A stretch of DNA of 64,000 nucleotides from Candidatus Hydrogenedentota bacterium (GTDB lineage: Bacteria; Hydrogenedentota; Hydrogenedentia; Hydrogenedentales; SLHB01), in the NCBI GenBank assembly GCA_035416745.1, contig DAOLNV010000003.1, positions 50,255 through 114,254 of the forward strand, given 5' to 3'. The stretch's first letter is position 1. Each line of letters opens with the position of its first letter. The notes under the pieces are model-generated. The model did no database searches and was not told the DNA's origin. It saw only the letters and a program-made list of their open reading frames with translations. Shown here piece by piece: positions 30,316-40,151 of the stretch. The position numbers and the translations under genes are program-made.

Positions 30316-30365
30316 TGGGCGCGCCGCGGGATCACGGCGGAGCATGACCCGCGTGGGAGGCAGAG

Positions 30366-32093
30366 ATGACGGCGAACGATGACAACGAAACCAAACCGAT
30401 GGCGCTGAATCCGGACGGCGGGGACGGCGGCGATTTTGCGTTGCGGGATACCCAGCCTATGACCTCGCAGGGGGACGATGGCCGCGCCCCTGTGCCAACG
30501 TTCGAGAGGTGCACCCGCTACCGCCTTGGCCAGCGCATCGGCCAAGGCGGCATGGCCATCGTCTATGAGGCTTACGATTCGAATCTGGATCGCTCGGTAG
30601 CCGTCAAGACCCTGCGGTCCGAGATGGCCGGAGATCGTTCCGTGCGCGAACGATTTGTGTATGAAGCGATGCTCCTGGGAGACATGGACCACCCGGGCAT
30701 GGTGCCGATATTCGAGATAGGGGAGTTGGATGATGCCGGGCTCTTCTATTCGATGAAACGTATCAAGGGCCGGACGTTGCGCCAGATTCTGGACATGCGT
30801 GAGGGCAAGCGCCTGGACCGCCGGGAGGTGGCCAGGCTGCTCAATATTTTCGGCAAGGTCTGCCAGACGGTAGCATATGCGCATTCGCGCGGCATCGTTC
30901 ACCGCGACATCAAGCCCGAGAACGTCATGGTTGACGAATACGGCATCGTGCTGGTGCTGGATTGGGGGCTCTCGAAGAAGATCGACGAACACGAAATCAG
31001 CCAGGGGATTACCGCAACGCAGACCGGGGTCATCAAGGGAACGCCTGCATACATGAGCCCGGAACAGGCCGAGGGCCGCACCCACGAGATTGATTTCCGC
31101 ACAGACGTGTTCTCGCTGGGGATCATCCTTTACGAAATCCTCTCGGGACAACTCCCGTTTCCGGGAAAGACCCGCACCGAGGTGCTTCTGCAGATCGCGC
31201 GCCATCAGCCCTCCTCGCCCCGCAGGAAGAACAGGCGCGCGAACAGAGCGCTGTCGGCGGTTTGCATGAAAACGCTGCAAAAAGATCCGGCGAAACGCTA
31301 CACCACCGCCCAGGAATTGTCCGAAGACCTTGAACGCTACAGCCGCGGTGAGGATACGTCCGCCTATGTCCCCAAGCCTTGGGAACGCCTGATTTCATGG
31401 GCGGAACGGCGGCCGGCGCTTGCCACCGCCTTCGCGATCTTTCTCTCGCTGGCCTTGTTCGGAAGTCTTGGGGCGATGACCGAGCACCAGTATCGCGCCA
31501 GCGAGGCGAAGCGCGCGATGACAATCGGCACGTCCATAGCCGCGAAGATGATTGCCGAGGTTAATCGCCTGGACAAGGATATCGCCGCTCTGAAGGAACA
31601 GTTGAAACAACTGCCGCCCGGCGATTCGTCCGAGCGGCGCGCGGCCGAGTCCAAATTGGCGACCCTCGAGATCGGGCGGCGGCACCACATGGAGTTCCTC
31701 AACCGTCTCGGACCGGTGGCCGTGGCGCGCCGTACCGGCGGCAACATCGACACAATTGATGACATGGGACCGCAATTTGCCGGAGCGGCGCGGCAAATCA
31801 GGTTGAGACAAATCCAGAGTGCGTTCGATATTGGCGACGATTATGAAGCGAGCTACCTTGTGTACAGATGTCTTACGGATGCGAAATGGCTGGCATGGAA
31901 CTCTGGCCAAATGAACGATCTGCTCGCGTGGCGGGACAAGATCGGCGCGAAGCTGCGCGAGGACCTTCCGCCAGGGGCTGAGTTGCCCGACTGGACTCGG
32001 TTCAACAACGAGGAGCTCTTACAGCCTTCCATTGACGAGCTTGGCATTGGGGAAATCGAAGGTCTCAGGCAGATGCTTCGGAGCCTGTACTAA
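30366..32093 (+). CDS. membrane Ser/Thr protein kinase
   Basis: A 575-residue Hanks-type kinase: glycine loop IGQGGMAIVYEA, K81, catalytic D181 in VHRDIKPEN, metal-binding DWG (in place of DFG) in LVLDWGLSKK, and GTPAYMSPEQA. The kinase lobe spans about 52-330, a membrane helix follows at about 350-371, then a coiled-coil-prone stretch and a globular extracytoplasmic tail with no known sensor domain. GGGAGG precedes the ATG. DWG and this layout are frequent in planctomycete kinases. Target unknown. Confidence 0.88.
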   Translation: MTANDDNETKPMALNPDGGDGGDFALRDTQPMTSQGDDGRAPVPTFERCTRYRLGQRIGQGGMAIVYEAYDSNLDRSVAVKTLRSEMAGDRSVRERFVYEAMLLGDMDHPGMVPIFEIGELDDAGLFYSMKRIKGRTLRQILDMREGKRLDRREVARLLNIFGKVCQTVAYAHSRGIVHRDIKPENVMVDEYGIVLVLDWGLSKKIDEHEISQGITATQTGVIKGTPAYMSPEQAEGRTHEIDFRTDVFSLGIILYEILSGQLPFPGKTRTEVLLQIARHQPSSPRRKNRRANRALSAVCMKTLQKDPAKRYTTAQELSEDLERYSRGEDTSAYVPKPWERLISWAERRPALATAFAIFLSLALFGSLGAMTEHQYRASEAKRAMTIGTSIAAKMIAEVNRLDKDIAALKEQLKQLPPGDSSERRAAESKLATLEIGRRHHMEFLNRLGPVAVARRTGGNIDTIDDMGPQFAGAARQIRLRQIQSAFDIGDDYEASYLVYRCLTDAKWLAWNSGQMNDLLAWRDKIGAKLREDLPPGAELPDWTRFNNEELLQPSIDELGIGEIEGLRQMLRSLY

Positions 32094-32520
32094 GCGGTCT
32101 TGGTCCGCAAAGACGTGGAGGACGGCGACGAGGCGGAGCGATTGTGGGATGATGATGTTTCGGGCCTTCAGCCCTCCTTGTCTATCTCATGGCGTTTTTC
32201 CTGGCCCTTCAGGCCAGGCTGGTATGTTTCGCGCCGTTGGCGCTGCCGGAGGAGTGCGCTGCCCAGGGAGCATGGTTCGCGCCGCTGGCGTTGCGGGGAA
32301 GCAGGCCCTGCCGTAGGAGTATGTTTGGTGCCGTTGGCCATGGAGAATCCCGGCTGACCCGGGCCTGCGAGTCGCACGGCGCCGTACCAGGCTTCGCCGG
32401 TGCTCACCTGGTGCTCCGGGGATTTGCCGGTCTTTGTCTGCTTCCTCTATCATCCCATCATGCAAGGTGCCACGCTTACCCGGGAAAATCGTACCATGGG
32501 GATGAAAGGGGTTTCTTCCT
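32094..32520. repeat. intergenic patch with a degenerate 48-50-bp tandem repeat (family B)
   Basis: Three related units start at about 32227, 32274 and 32324; each contains a form of TTCGCGCCGTTGGCGCTGC, the first identical to 238-257. Short hairpins such as GGCCCTTCAGGCC flank them. Frames through the patch give arginine-glutamine-rich junk. The last 20 bases hold AAAGGGG for the next gene. Confidence 0.65.
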
Positions 32521-34266
32521 ATGCACGGTTACTTCAGCATTGTCCTTATGTTCACGATTCCATCGCTGGCGTTCGGGGCGGGCGAGTTCGAGGACTGGCC
32601 GCCCCGCGGCTACTTTATCCGGTCACTTGTTGGCGAAGTGCCCGGCATTCTCAAAGGGTATGATGCCGCGACGGGCCGGTTCGGAGATGAACCCTGGACG
32701 TGCCAGGACCAGAACCACATTTTCACGCTGGCTGCGGCGTGGGCGTTAGACGTCCCCGAGAACCCCTATTATCACGAGCCGGACCTGCTCTCCGTCATCG
32801 CGCGAGGCGGGGAGGCCCTAGTTGACGACATGGACGAATGGGGCATGTGGACCTTCCGCAAGAAGGACAACTCCACGTGGGGCCAGATCCATATGCCCTG
32901 GACGTACAGCCGCTGGATCCGCGCGTATGCACTGGTGAAGGACGCCTTGCCGGCCGAGTCACGCCAAAAATGGGAGAAGGGGCTTCTTCGGGGATTCACT
33001 GGAATCCGGAAGTACATGGACGGGGGTGTACACAACATTCCGACGCACCATGCCATGGCGTTGTACATCGCCGGACAGTGCTTCGACAACCAAGAGTGGC
33101 GCGACGCTGCGCAGGCTTTCATGGCGAAGGTGGTGGGAGAGCAGTGCGAGGGCGGCTACTGGTCGGAGCACTGTGGCCCCGTCGTGGGTTATAACGCGGT
33201 GTATGTGGATGCCTTGGGCGCTTATTACTGCTGCTCGAAGGACCCCGCTGCACTCGAGGCGTTGGGACGCTCGGCTGTTTTCCATTCCAGCACGCTATGG
33301 CCGGACGGCTCATCCGTGTCATGCATCGATGAACGGCAGATATACCACTCGGGCGCCATGACCGGAAACGTAGGGTTTTCGTGGACCCCTGAGGGGAGGG
33401 GGTTCCTGTTGCGGCAGCTCTCGTTGTACGCCGGTCCGGATGAAAGGCTCGCATCGGGTGATTACGCCGCTTCCATGCTGCTCTATGGCGGAGACGGCGA
33501 AGTGGCCATGCCGCCAGCCGCCTCCAGCCGGTTCACACGGGAGATGGACGGCGGCCGGATGCTGATTCGCCGGGATGCGCCGTGGCAATGGGCTATGGCG
33601 GGGTATGCCTGCGCGATTGCCCCGAACCGCTGGATCCAGGACCGCCAGAATCTGGTCGATGTGTACCATGACGGGCTCGGGCTGGTCATTGGCGGGGGCA
33701 ACACGAAGCTTCAGCCGCTCTGGTCAACGTTTACAGCGGGCGATACGTCGCTGCTCCGTCATACGCCCGGCGACACGGCGCCGGACTTCTGCCCCGTCAT
33801 CGAGCTGCGCTGGGTCCCGGATGCGGCGCACATTTCGAACGAGCCGGGATCATCCACGTTGACGCTCGGATACGGCGATGTGAGTTGCAGCGTTGCGGCC
33901 GGCCCTCAGGCCGACGGGGCGCTGACATTGACGTATCGCGCGGCCAAAGGCCAGCGGGCGGAGGCGCACGTTCCATTCATGCGCCGTGCGGCGTCCGTCA
34001 ATTCGGAGCGCGGCGAAGTCTACAATTTGCAGGAGACGGAGCTGACGCTCACAAGCGACAAGATGGGCGCCTTTTTCGAGTACGCCGGGCTTCGGGTCAC
34101 CATGCCTGAAGGGGCGTCCCTGGTCTGGCCCGCGAAACAGCATGATCCCTACGTCAAGGACGGGGCGTCTGCGCTTGGCAATGCCAAGCTTGTTTTGGTA
34201 TTGCCGTTCGTGGACACTGAAGAGTACCGGATCGAGCTGCGGGTGATTGATAAGAGTCCCTCGTAA
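32521..34266 (+). CDS. unrecognised secreted protein, possibly an alpha/alpha-toroid enzyme
   Basis: A 581-residue exported protein with signal segment FSIVLMFTIPSLAFGA. The first half is helix-rich with many W/Y/H/D residues (TWGQIHMPWTYSRWIRAY, NIPTHHAMALYIAGQ), and the second half looks beta-rich, the layout of polysaccharide lyases and heparinase-like enzymes with an (alpha/alpha) toroid plus sandwich. I do not recognise a family signature, so no activity is claimed. AAAGGGG lies about nine bases upstream of the ATG. Confidence 0.6.
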   Translation: MHGYFSIVLMFTIPSLAFGAGEFEDWPPRGYFIRSLVGEVPGILKGYDAATGRFGDEPWTCQDQNHIFTLAAAWALDVPENPYYHEPDLLSVIARGGEALVDDMDEWGMWTFRKKDNSTWGQIHMPWTYSRWIRAYALVKDALPAESRQKWEKGLLRGFTGIRKYMDGGVHNIPTHHAMALYIAGQCFDNQEWRDAAQAFMAKVVGEQCEGGYWSEHCGPVVGYNAVYVDALGAYYCCSKDPAALEALGRSAVFHSSTLWPDGSSVSCIDERQIYHSGAMTGNVGFSWTPEGRGFLLRQLSLYAGPDERLASGDYAASMLLYGGDGEVAMPPAASSRFTREMDGGRMLIRRDAPWQWAMAGYACAIAPNRWIQDRQNLVDVYHDGLGLVIGGGNTKLQPLWSTFTAGDTSLLRHTPGDTAPDFCPVIELRWVPDAAHISNEPGSSTLTLGYGDVSCSVAAGPQADGALTLTYRAAKGQRAEAHVPFMRRAASVNSERGEVYNLQETELTLTSDKMGAFFEYAGLRVTMPEGASLVWPAKQHDPYVKDGASALGNAKLVLVLPFVDTEEYRIELRVIDKSPS

Positions 34267-34275
34267 GGAGGATGC

Positions 34276-34593
34276 ATGAGAGTATTGAATGGCGCCGACA
34301 GGAAATTCTTGCGTGGGCTGGGGCAGAACCTCGAGCCCTTCGTCATGGTGGGCAAGAACGGGGTCACGGGCACCGTAATAGACTCGACGGGCAAAGCCCT
34401 TGCGGCTCACGAACTGGTGAAAGTGCGCTTTGTAGAGTGCAAAGACAAAGACGAAAAACGCGCCTTCATCGACCAACTGGCCCAAAACACGCGAAGCGAG
34501 GTCGTCGGCATGATCGGCCACACCGCTTTGCTCTACCGGCAACAGGACGATGACGAAAAGCGCAAGGTCTTCTTCCCCGACGAGCGCGGATGA
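34276..34593 (+). CDS. yhbY: YhbY-type CRM-domain RNA-binding protein
   Basis: A 105-residue single CRM-domain protein: LRGLGQNLEPFVMVGKNGVT carries the GxxG-type loop, and the domain ends GMIGHTALLYRQ. YhbY binds the pre-50S ribosomal subunit. AAGGAGG precedes the ATG and the gene starts nine bases after the secreted protein's stop. Typical bacterial length. Confidence 0.88.
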   Translation: MRVLNGADRKFLRGLGQNLEPFVMVGKNGVTGTVIDSTGKALAAHELVKVRFVECKDKDEKRAFIDQLAQNTRSEVVGMIGHTALLYRQQDDDEKRKVFFPDERG

Positions 34594-34616
34594 AGACTCT
34601 CATCATGTCCTCGAGG

Positions 34617-35333
34617 CTACTCTTGTGTCTTCCCGGCCAGAATATCGTTGATGATTACCCCCGCTGCTGTAAGGCCAATCAATCCAGGCAGATATGAGAT
34701 GGTGCCGCGTGTCCGGGGGTCTTCCTGTGGAGAATCCGCGCCCGGGATCGCTATCGCCTGAGAATACACGCAGCGGATACCTTCCAGGATGCCCTCTTTT
34801 CGGAGCTGTTGCCGTATCCTGCGGGCCAGAGGGCAGTTAGACGTATCGCTGATATCGGCTACGCGAATACCTGAGACGTCGAGCTTGCTTGCGGCCCCCA
34901 TGCACGAGACGAAACACAGGTGTTTCGCGTGAAACAACTCGAGTAGCGCCAGCTTCGCCGGAAAGGTGTCTATAGCGTCGATATAGCAGGCCTTTTCATT
35001 GTGCAGGAAATCTTCGGCGTTCGCAGGAGTAACGAGCGTCTGATGAGTTTCGACACGCGCATGAAGATTGATTTGGAGGATACGTTCGCGGGCCACCGAT
35101 ACCTTGGGGGTGCCGATGGTACTCTGCAGGGCCACGAGTTGCCGGTTCAGATTGGTGACCTCAACGCAATCGGAGTCGACCAGTACGATGTGCCCGACCC
35201 CGGCGCGTGCGATGGCCTCCGCAGCGTATGAGCCCACCCCGCCCAGACCGAAGACCACCACGGCAGCGCGGGCGAGCCGCTCGATGCCCTCGTCACCCAC
35301 CAGAAGCCGGGTCCGTTCAAAGCGTCCGTCCAC
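34617..35333 (-). CDS. tcdA: TcdA-like tRNA threonylcarbamoyladenosine dehydratase (ThiF/E1 family)
   Basis: A 238-residue E1-like enzyme: ATP loop VFGLGGVGSYAAEAIARAG, the conserved arginine region NLNRQ, and the GTISYLPGLIGLTAAG end typical of TcdA/YgdL, which cyclises t6A in tRNA. It lacks the CxxC zinc pair of ThiF/MoeB. The start is GTG at 35333, immediately after the TatD stop, with GGAGGA five bases upstream, so the two are translationally coupled. Confidence 0.85.
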   Translation of the reverse strand: MDGRFERTRLLVGDEGIERLARAAVVVFGLGGVGSYAAEAIARAGVGHIVLVDSDCVEVTNLNRQLVALQSTIGTPKVSVARERILQINLHARVETHQTLVTPANAEDFLHNEKACYIDAIDTFPAKLALLELFHAKHLCFVSCMGAASKLDVSGIRVADISDTSNCPLARRIRQQLRKEGILEGIRCVYSQAIAIPGADSPQEDPRTRGTISYLPGLIGLTAAGVIINDILAGKTQE

Positions 35334-36107
35334 TTACTCCTCCAAGTCAAACAGTTTTAGTGCATTACGTGTTGTAGCTTCCGCGACTTCGGTTTCATCG
35401 CGGCCGAGGAGGCCTGCCGCTCCCCGGAGATTTAGGATCAGGTTCCTGGGTTCATTTGGGGTGCCCGGTTCCGCGCCTACAGGGGGCATGTCGGGGCTGT
35501 CCGTTTCGAGGAGGAAATGGTCGGGATAAATGAACCGCATGAGCTCCTCGCGTTTCCTGCATTTGGTGTAGGTGAGGCTTCGGCCCAAAGAGAATTTGAG
35601 TCCGAATGTCACGAAAGTGCGCGCCAATTGTATATTTCCTGAGAATGCGTGGATTATGCCTCCCGGGGAGGGCGTCCCGATGCGTTTCAAAGAGGCGAGC
35701 AACTCGTTGAAAGCGCCTCGGCAATGGATGACGACAGGCAACGCAAGCTCTTTAGCAATGGCGAGTTGCGTATCGAAGAACTCCGTCTGTAGTTCCAGTG
35801 GCGGTGTTTCGATCTTCTTGTCCAGGCCGATTTCCCCAATGGCTTTGGCCCCTAATTCACGTGCTTGTTGGAGCTGCTCGAGTTGCGCGAGGTATTCGGG
35901 TTTTGCATACCAGGGATGGACTCCCAAGGCGAAGGCCACCTCGGGATGCCGGCGGGCGATACCGGCAGATATGTGCCATTGTTCCGGCGATACGGCGCTG
36001 GTCAGGAACCTGATGATGCCGGCGTCACGCGCGTCCCGAAGCACTTCGTCAAGGCGGGAATGGAGGCTCTCGTCTTCAAGGTGGCAATGTGCGTCAACCA
36101 GCCGCAT
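35334..36107 (-). CDS. tatD: TatD-family metal-dependent hydrolase
   Basis: A 257-residue TIM-barrel hydrolase of the TatD group (DNase-like). Metal ligands are visible: DAHCHL, GEIGLD, VIHCRGA, IIHAFSG and the ETDSP motif near the C-terminus. The ATG at 36107 is preferred because it begins directly before the DAHCH strand with GGAG upstream. It is coupled to tcdA. Confidence 0.85.
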   Translation of the reverse strand: MRLVDAHCHLEDESLHSRLDEVLRDARDAGIIRFLTSAVSPEQWHISAGIARRHPEVAFALGVHPWYAKPEYLAQLEQLQQARELGAKAIGEIGLDKKIETPPLELQTEFFDTQLAIAKELALPVVIHCRGAFNELLASLKRIGTPSPGGIIHAFSGNIQLARTFVTFGLKFSLGRSLTYTKCRKREELMRFIYPDHFLLETDSPDMPPVGAEPGTPNEPRNLILNLRGAAGLLGRDETEVAEATTRNALKLFDLEE

Positions 36108-36298
36108 GGCGTGGCTCCGGTCTTGGGCCTTGTATCCGGTTGTTTTCGAGGACGTACTATAAGGATCCTGGACGACGAAAGTCGAATGTGCGGAGAGCGT
36201 CGTACATGCCGGCGCTGTGAGCACTGATCGTCGTAAATAGTTGAATGGCAATGTTTAGAATGATATTCTATGGCTTTTCCAAGGGGTTGGAGGAGTGT

Positions 36299-38758
36299 AT
36301 GAGGCGTGATACACACTTAGCCGGCTGGCTGTGGACGGGGGGCGTGATGCTCCTCTATGGCCTGACGGTTCTGGTTGTCTGTGGTTGTTCTGATTCACCC
36401 GCCACGATTGCGGACGTTTCCGAGTCTGCCGCAAAGGCGGCTACGCCACCACTACCCGAACCCGCGCACCGTCTCGCTCACTGGCCCGTTGAAGAAGACA
36501 TGCCGGTTCCTCCCGATGGCTGGTACACAGTCGAACTTGGGGGCGAGAAGATAGATATCTTTCGTGATGAATATGGGGTGCCGCACATCTATGCGCCATC
36601 CATCGAAGGGGCTTTGCGCGGCCAAGGCTATGTGCAGATGGAGGACCGGACCATACAGATCATCCAGAGTCTGGCGGAAGTCCGCGGTATCAGCGCCAGC
36701 TACAAGGGTGCCGAGGGCATTGGCCATGACGAGGAGATCCGGACGCGCGGATACACCGAGGAAGAATGCCGGGAGATGGTGGCCGCCTTGCGCCCGGACC
36801 TGCGCGGGTACCTCGAGGCGTTTGTTGATGGCGCGAACGCGTATCTGGCCAAGGTCGCGCCGGGTTTTGCTCCGATTGAACCGCATGAAATGGCCGCGGG
36901 CGCCGCATACCACATGGCTAAAGCCGGTGATTGGGGCGGCGAAGAATTGAGCGTGTATCAGCTTGCAAGCATGGCGAAGCTGTTTCGCGGGCCCGAATTC
37001 ATGTGTCAGATCATCAATGACGCGATTCCGCAGAACGTGCCGTGCTCGCCGACAACCGACCATAGCTACCAGCGCGCCGGGCACGTCGAAGCGGCGTCAA
37101 CACCGATACCGCTGGATTTTGACCCCAGCATGATGCTGGCTATCATGGAAGACGAAGAGCGGGAACGGCAATACGCCTATAAGAACGGGCTCATGACGAC
37201 ATGGGGCAGCTTCTCGTGGATCGTGGGTCCGAAGCGCAGCGCAACCGGCAACGCGCTGCTTTTCGGCGCCCCCATGGTCTGGTTTCCAACACCCTCCTGG
37301 TGCATTATGGTGCACCTCAATGCCCCGGGCTTCAACGTTGCGGGCATGGCATGCCACGGGGCGCCGGGCATTCTTATCGGCCACAATGAGCGCGTGGCTT
37401 GGGCCACCACGTCGAGTCTCTTGAATGCCACGGATTTCTTTGAAGAAACCCTCAACCCCGACGATGAACATCAGTATTGGCATAAGGGCGCCTGGCACGA
37501 TATGGAGGCGATCGAGTGGCCCATTCTGGTCAAGGAAGCTGACGGCTCCTTGCGCGAAGAGCCGTACACGGTGTACCGCACCGTCCACGGTCCGGTTGTT
37601 CAGTGGGACCTGAGCACCCACAGGGCCTATGCGCGCGCTACGCCTTTCCGATATCTCGAGCTCGACTCGATGATGGCGTTTCTCGACATCAACAGGGCGA
37701 AAACGCTGGACGATGTGGAAACTGCCGTCCGGCAGGTGGCCACGACCCACAATTTCTTCGCCGCGGACACTGAGGGCAACATCGGCTACTGGGTCAGCGG
37801 CCGTTTCCCGGTCCGGACGCCCGGTTACGATGACCGGCTGCCGACGCCGGGCACAGGAGAGTACGACTGGCGCGGGTACCGCAATGCGACGGACGAGGTG
37901 GCATGCATCAATCCCCCTGAAGGATGGTTTGCCAATTGGAACAACAAGCCGAGCGTGAAAACGCCCGGCTGGTTCCCCGAGGGCACGTGGGGCGTCAAGA
38001 TTTTCGAATCCCTCGAGGCCAACGAAGAGGTGGGTTGGGACGAGTTCCTGGCGATTATACAGGCAAATGGCGAGCATAATTTCCTCGCGACGTATTTCAA
38101 GCCGTACCTGGTCGATACCCTGCGCGCACGGCCCGACCTGCCACCCAATCTTCGCGAAGCGGCGGACCTGCTCGAGAACTGGCCCGATAAGGATGTTACG
38201 GGTTCACCGGGCGCCCTGCTTTTCAACCGATGGATGGCTGAGATGATTGTCGAGCTGTTCGCGCCCGATTTCGGGGTTATGGTGAGCCGCGACATGGGAC
38301 TCGACAATCTGCGCCTTTTTGCAACCCTGGCGTATCGCGTGTTGATGCCTGAGCGCCGCTGCTTCGATCTGCAGGGCGAGTACCTTCACGGGCGGGATCC
38401 GCGCGAGGTGGTGTATCAGGCGTTTGTAACTACCTATGACTCTCTTGTTGAGGAGCAAGGACCCGACATCAACAAATGGGCCTACGACCGCGGGGTATGG
38501 ACGTTCGGGCTCGCAAGCCTGGAGCCCGCCGGAACTCAGCCTCAAGATGACTCGCTTACGGTGCCGCAACGCAACGTCGGCACCTACTGGATGGCGGTCG
38601 AGCTGGGGAATCCAATCAAGGCCTTCGACGTCGTCGCGCCGGGACAATGCGGCAACCCCAAGTCGCCCCATTACGTCGATCAAGTCCCTCTTTTCCGCGA
38701 CTTCAAGATGAAACCGATGAAGTTCTATCGCGACGAGCTGCCGCCCTATCCCGGTTGA
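36299..38758 (+). CDS. penicillin-acylase-like Ntn hydrolase (lipoprotein)
   Basis: An 819-residue member of the penicillin amidase family S45. The autocatalytic junction is G303|S304 in TWGSFSWIVG, where S304 would become the N-terminal nucleophile of the beta chain after self-cleavage; the upstream 300 residues are the alpha chain and linker. An N-terminal helix ends LVVCGCSDS, a plausible lipobox with C30, although the -3 position is weak. GGAGGAG lies about five bases before the chosen ATG. Family members cleave amide-linked acyl chains, including homoserine lactones in some cases; the substrate here is unknown. Confidence 0.85.
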   Translation: MRRDTHLAGWLWTGGVMLLYGLTVLVVCGCSDSPATIADVSESAAKAATPPLPEPAHRLAHWPVEEDMPVPPDGWYTVELGGEKIDIFRDEYGVPHIYAPSIEGALRGQGYVQMEDRTIQIIQSLAEVRGISASYKGAEGIGHDEEIRTRGYTEEECREMVAALRPDLRGYLEAFVDGANAYLAKVAPGFAPIEPHEMAAGAAYHMAKAGDWGGEELSVYQLASMAKLFRGPEFMCQIINDAIPQNVPCSPTTDHSYQRAGHVEAASTPIPLDFDPSMMLAIMEDEERERQYAYKNGLMTTWGSFSWIVGPKRSATGNALLFGAPMVWFPTPSWCIMVHLNAPGFNVAGMACHGAPGILIGHNERVAWATTSSLLNATDFFEETLNPDDEHQYWHKGAWHDMEAIEWPILVKEADGSLREEPYTVYRTVHGPVVQWDLSTHRAYARATPFRYLELDSMMAFLDINRAKTLDDVETAVRQVATTHNFFAADTEGNIGYWVSGRFPVRTPGYDDRLPTPGTGEYDWRGYRNATDEVACINPPEGWFANWNNKPSVKTPGWFPEGTWGVKIFESLEANEEVGWDEFLAIIQANGEHNFLATYFKPYLVDTLRARPDLPPNLREAADLLENWPDKDVTGSPGALLFNRWMAEMIVELFAPDFGVMVSRDMGLDNLRLFATLAYRVLMPERRCFDLQGEYLHGRDPREVVYQAFVTTYDSLVEEQGPDINKWAYDRGVWTFGLASLEPAGTQPQDDSLTVPQRNVGTYWMAVELGNPIKAFDVVAPGQCGNPKSPHYVDQVPLFRDFKMKPMKFYRDELPPYPG

Positions 38759-38885
38759 ACACAACGCAGCGCAGGCGAGATGCCTGCTCTCTAATGGCTG
38801 AGGACGGGCGGTCCTGCTTCTCTCATTCGCGCAAATCCAGGTCCGTCTCCGGATGAACAATGGGGTATGAGGCAGTCATCCTTGT

Positions 38886-40151
38886 TTACAGCAGTTGGCG
38901 GGCGTTTTCGGCGACCTTTCTGAATGCGGCGGCTTGTTCTTCGATGATGGTCTTGTCGTAACGTTTGAACCACGGGATCGAATAACACAGCCTGTAACTA
39001 TTCAAGGTGACGGGCAGCGATTCCGGGGCCTGGCGCAGGTCACGGCGGGAGTTGGCAATACGGGTGGGCTTGCCGTGCCCGTAAATGTCGCAATCGGTCA
39101 GCACCGGGTGGGTATGCATGGGCCTGTTCGCTCCAGGAGACGTGCTGGCGCCCTCGGCACACACTGCTTCGCAGAATCTCTCGATATCGAGTCCGCCGAG
39201 TTCCTCCGCGCGGTAGAGCCCTTTGGCGGCGTACCAGCCGCCCATGGTCGAACCGCTCTCTTTCGGGGGCCGGTGCGCTTTGATGCCCGGCGCGCCCTCA
39301 AGGAGGTCCCAGAAATAGTTCATGGCTTTTTGGATCTCGGCGACTCGGGCGTCGTAGTGGCGCAATTGGGACCGTCCCAGCGCGCTGGCGAGCTGGTTGA
39401 CGCGGAACTTGACGCCGCCCATGGGATACCCGGCGTAGGGCGTCAGGCGCGGGTCGGTCAAGTCGCTGTGGCGCTCGTAATGGCCGTACGCGATGGCGCG
39501 CTCGTAGATGTACTTGTCGCGAGTAGCGAGCATGCCCATCTCGCTCGCGGCAAGCGATTTTCCCGACATGCACGACATGGCAGCGACGTGGCCGAACGTG
39601 CCGGTCTTGCGTCCCTTGTACAGAGTGCCATGGGCGTGCGATACATCTTCGATGACCTTGAGGTTGTGCTTTCCGGCGATGGGGAGGATAGCATCCATGT
39701 CGCAGGGATATCCCGCGTAGTGGACAACCATGATGGCCTTGGTCCGGGGCGATATCCATCGCTCGATATCGGCGGGGTCGATGCACAGGGTGTCGGGATG
39801 GATGTCGACGAAGACCGGCGTTGCGCCGAGTGCGAAAGTCTGGAGGGCCGAAGCCCAGTAGGTCATGCCCGGGCAGAGCATTTCGTCGCCCACGCCGATT
39901 TCGCACCCGAACATCGCGGCCTGAAGGGCCGCGGTGCCGTTGCAGTGCGCGAGGCAGTAGGGGATGCCGAGCCATTCGCCGAACTCTTTTTCGAATTGCT
40001 TCGTGAGGTCCGTGCCAGACATGTTCCCTGACCGGAGGACCTCGAGAACCGCATCCTCATCCTCTTTGGTGATCAGGGGCCATTTGATCAGTTCTTGCGG
40101 ATCGGTTGTGGCAGCCTTGGGACCTCCGAACAGAGCGAGTTTCTCAGCCAT
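38886..40151 (-). CDS. DegT/DnrJ/EryC1/StrS-family aminotransferase
   Basis: A 421-residue PLP enzyme of the sugar aminotransferase family. The lysine is K198 in SCMSGKSLAASEMG, and HCNGTAALQAA is the cofactor phosphate loop. GGAGG lies upstream of the ATG at 40151. Members aminate keto-sugars for antibiotics or surface glycans, but some act in other pathways. No sugar nucleotide genes are next to it, so its pathway is not clear. It converges on the penicillin acylase gene. Confidence 0.85.
   Translation of the reverse strand: MAEKLALFGGPKAATTDPQELIKWPLITKEDEDAVLEVLRSGNMSGTDLTKQFEKEFGEWLGIPYCLAHCNGTAALQAAMFGCEIGVGDEMLCPGMTYWASALQTFALGATPVFVDIHPDTLCIDPADIERWISPRTKAIMVVHYAGYPCDMDAILPIAGKHNLKVIEDVSHAHGTLYKGRKTGTFGHVAAMSCMSGKSLAASEMGMLATRDKYIYERAIAYGHYERHSDLTDPRLTPYAGYPMGGVKFRVNQLASALGRSQLRHYDARVAEIQKAMNYFWDLLEGAPGIKAHRPPKESGSTMGGWYAAKGLYRAEELGGLDIERFCEAVCAEGASTSPGANRPMHTHPVLTDCDIYGHGKPTRIANSRRDLRQAPESLPVTLNSYRLCYSIPWFKRYDKTIIEEQAAAFRKVAENARQLL

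Noticed and set aside
32168..32465. Small frames rich in Q/R through the repeat patch
   Set aside because: The repeated QRQRRE-type peptide comes from the family B repeat, which also gives a similar peptide near 250. It is a repeat artefact.
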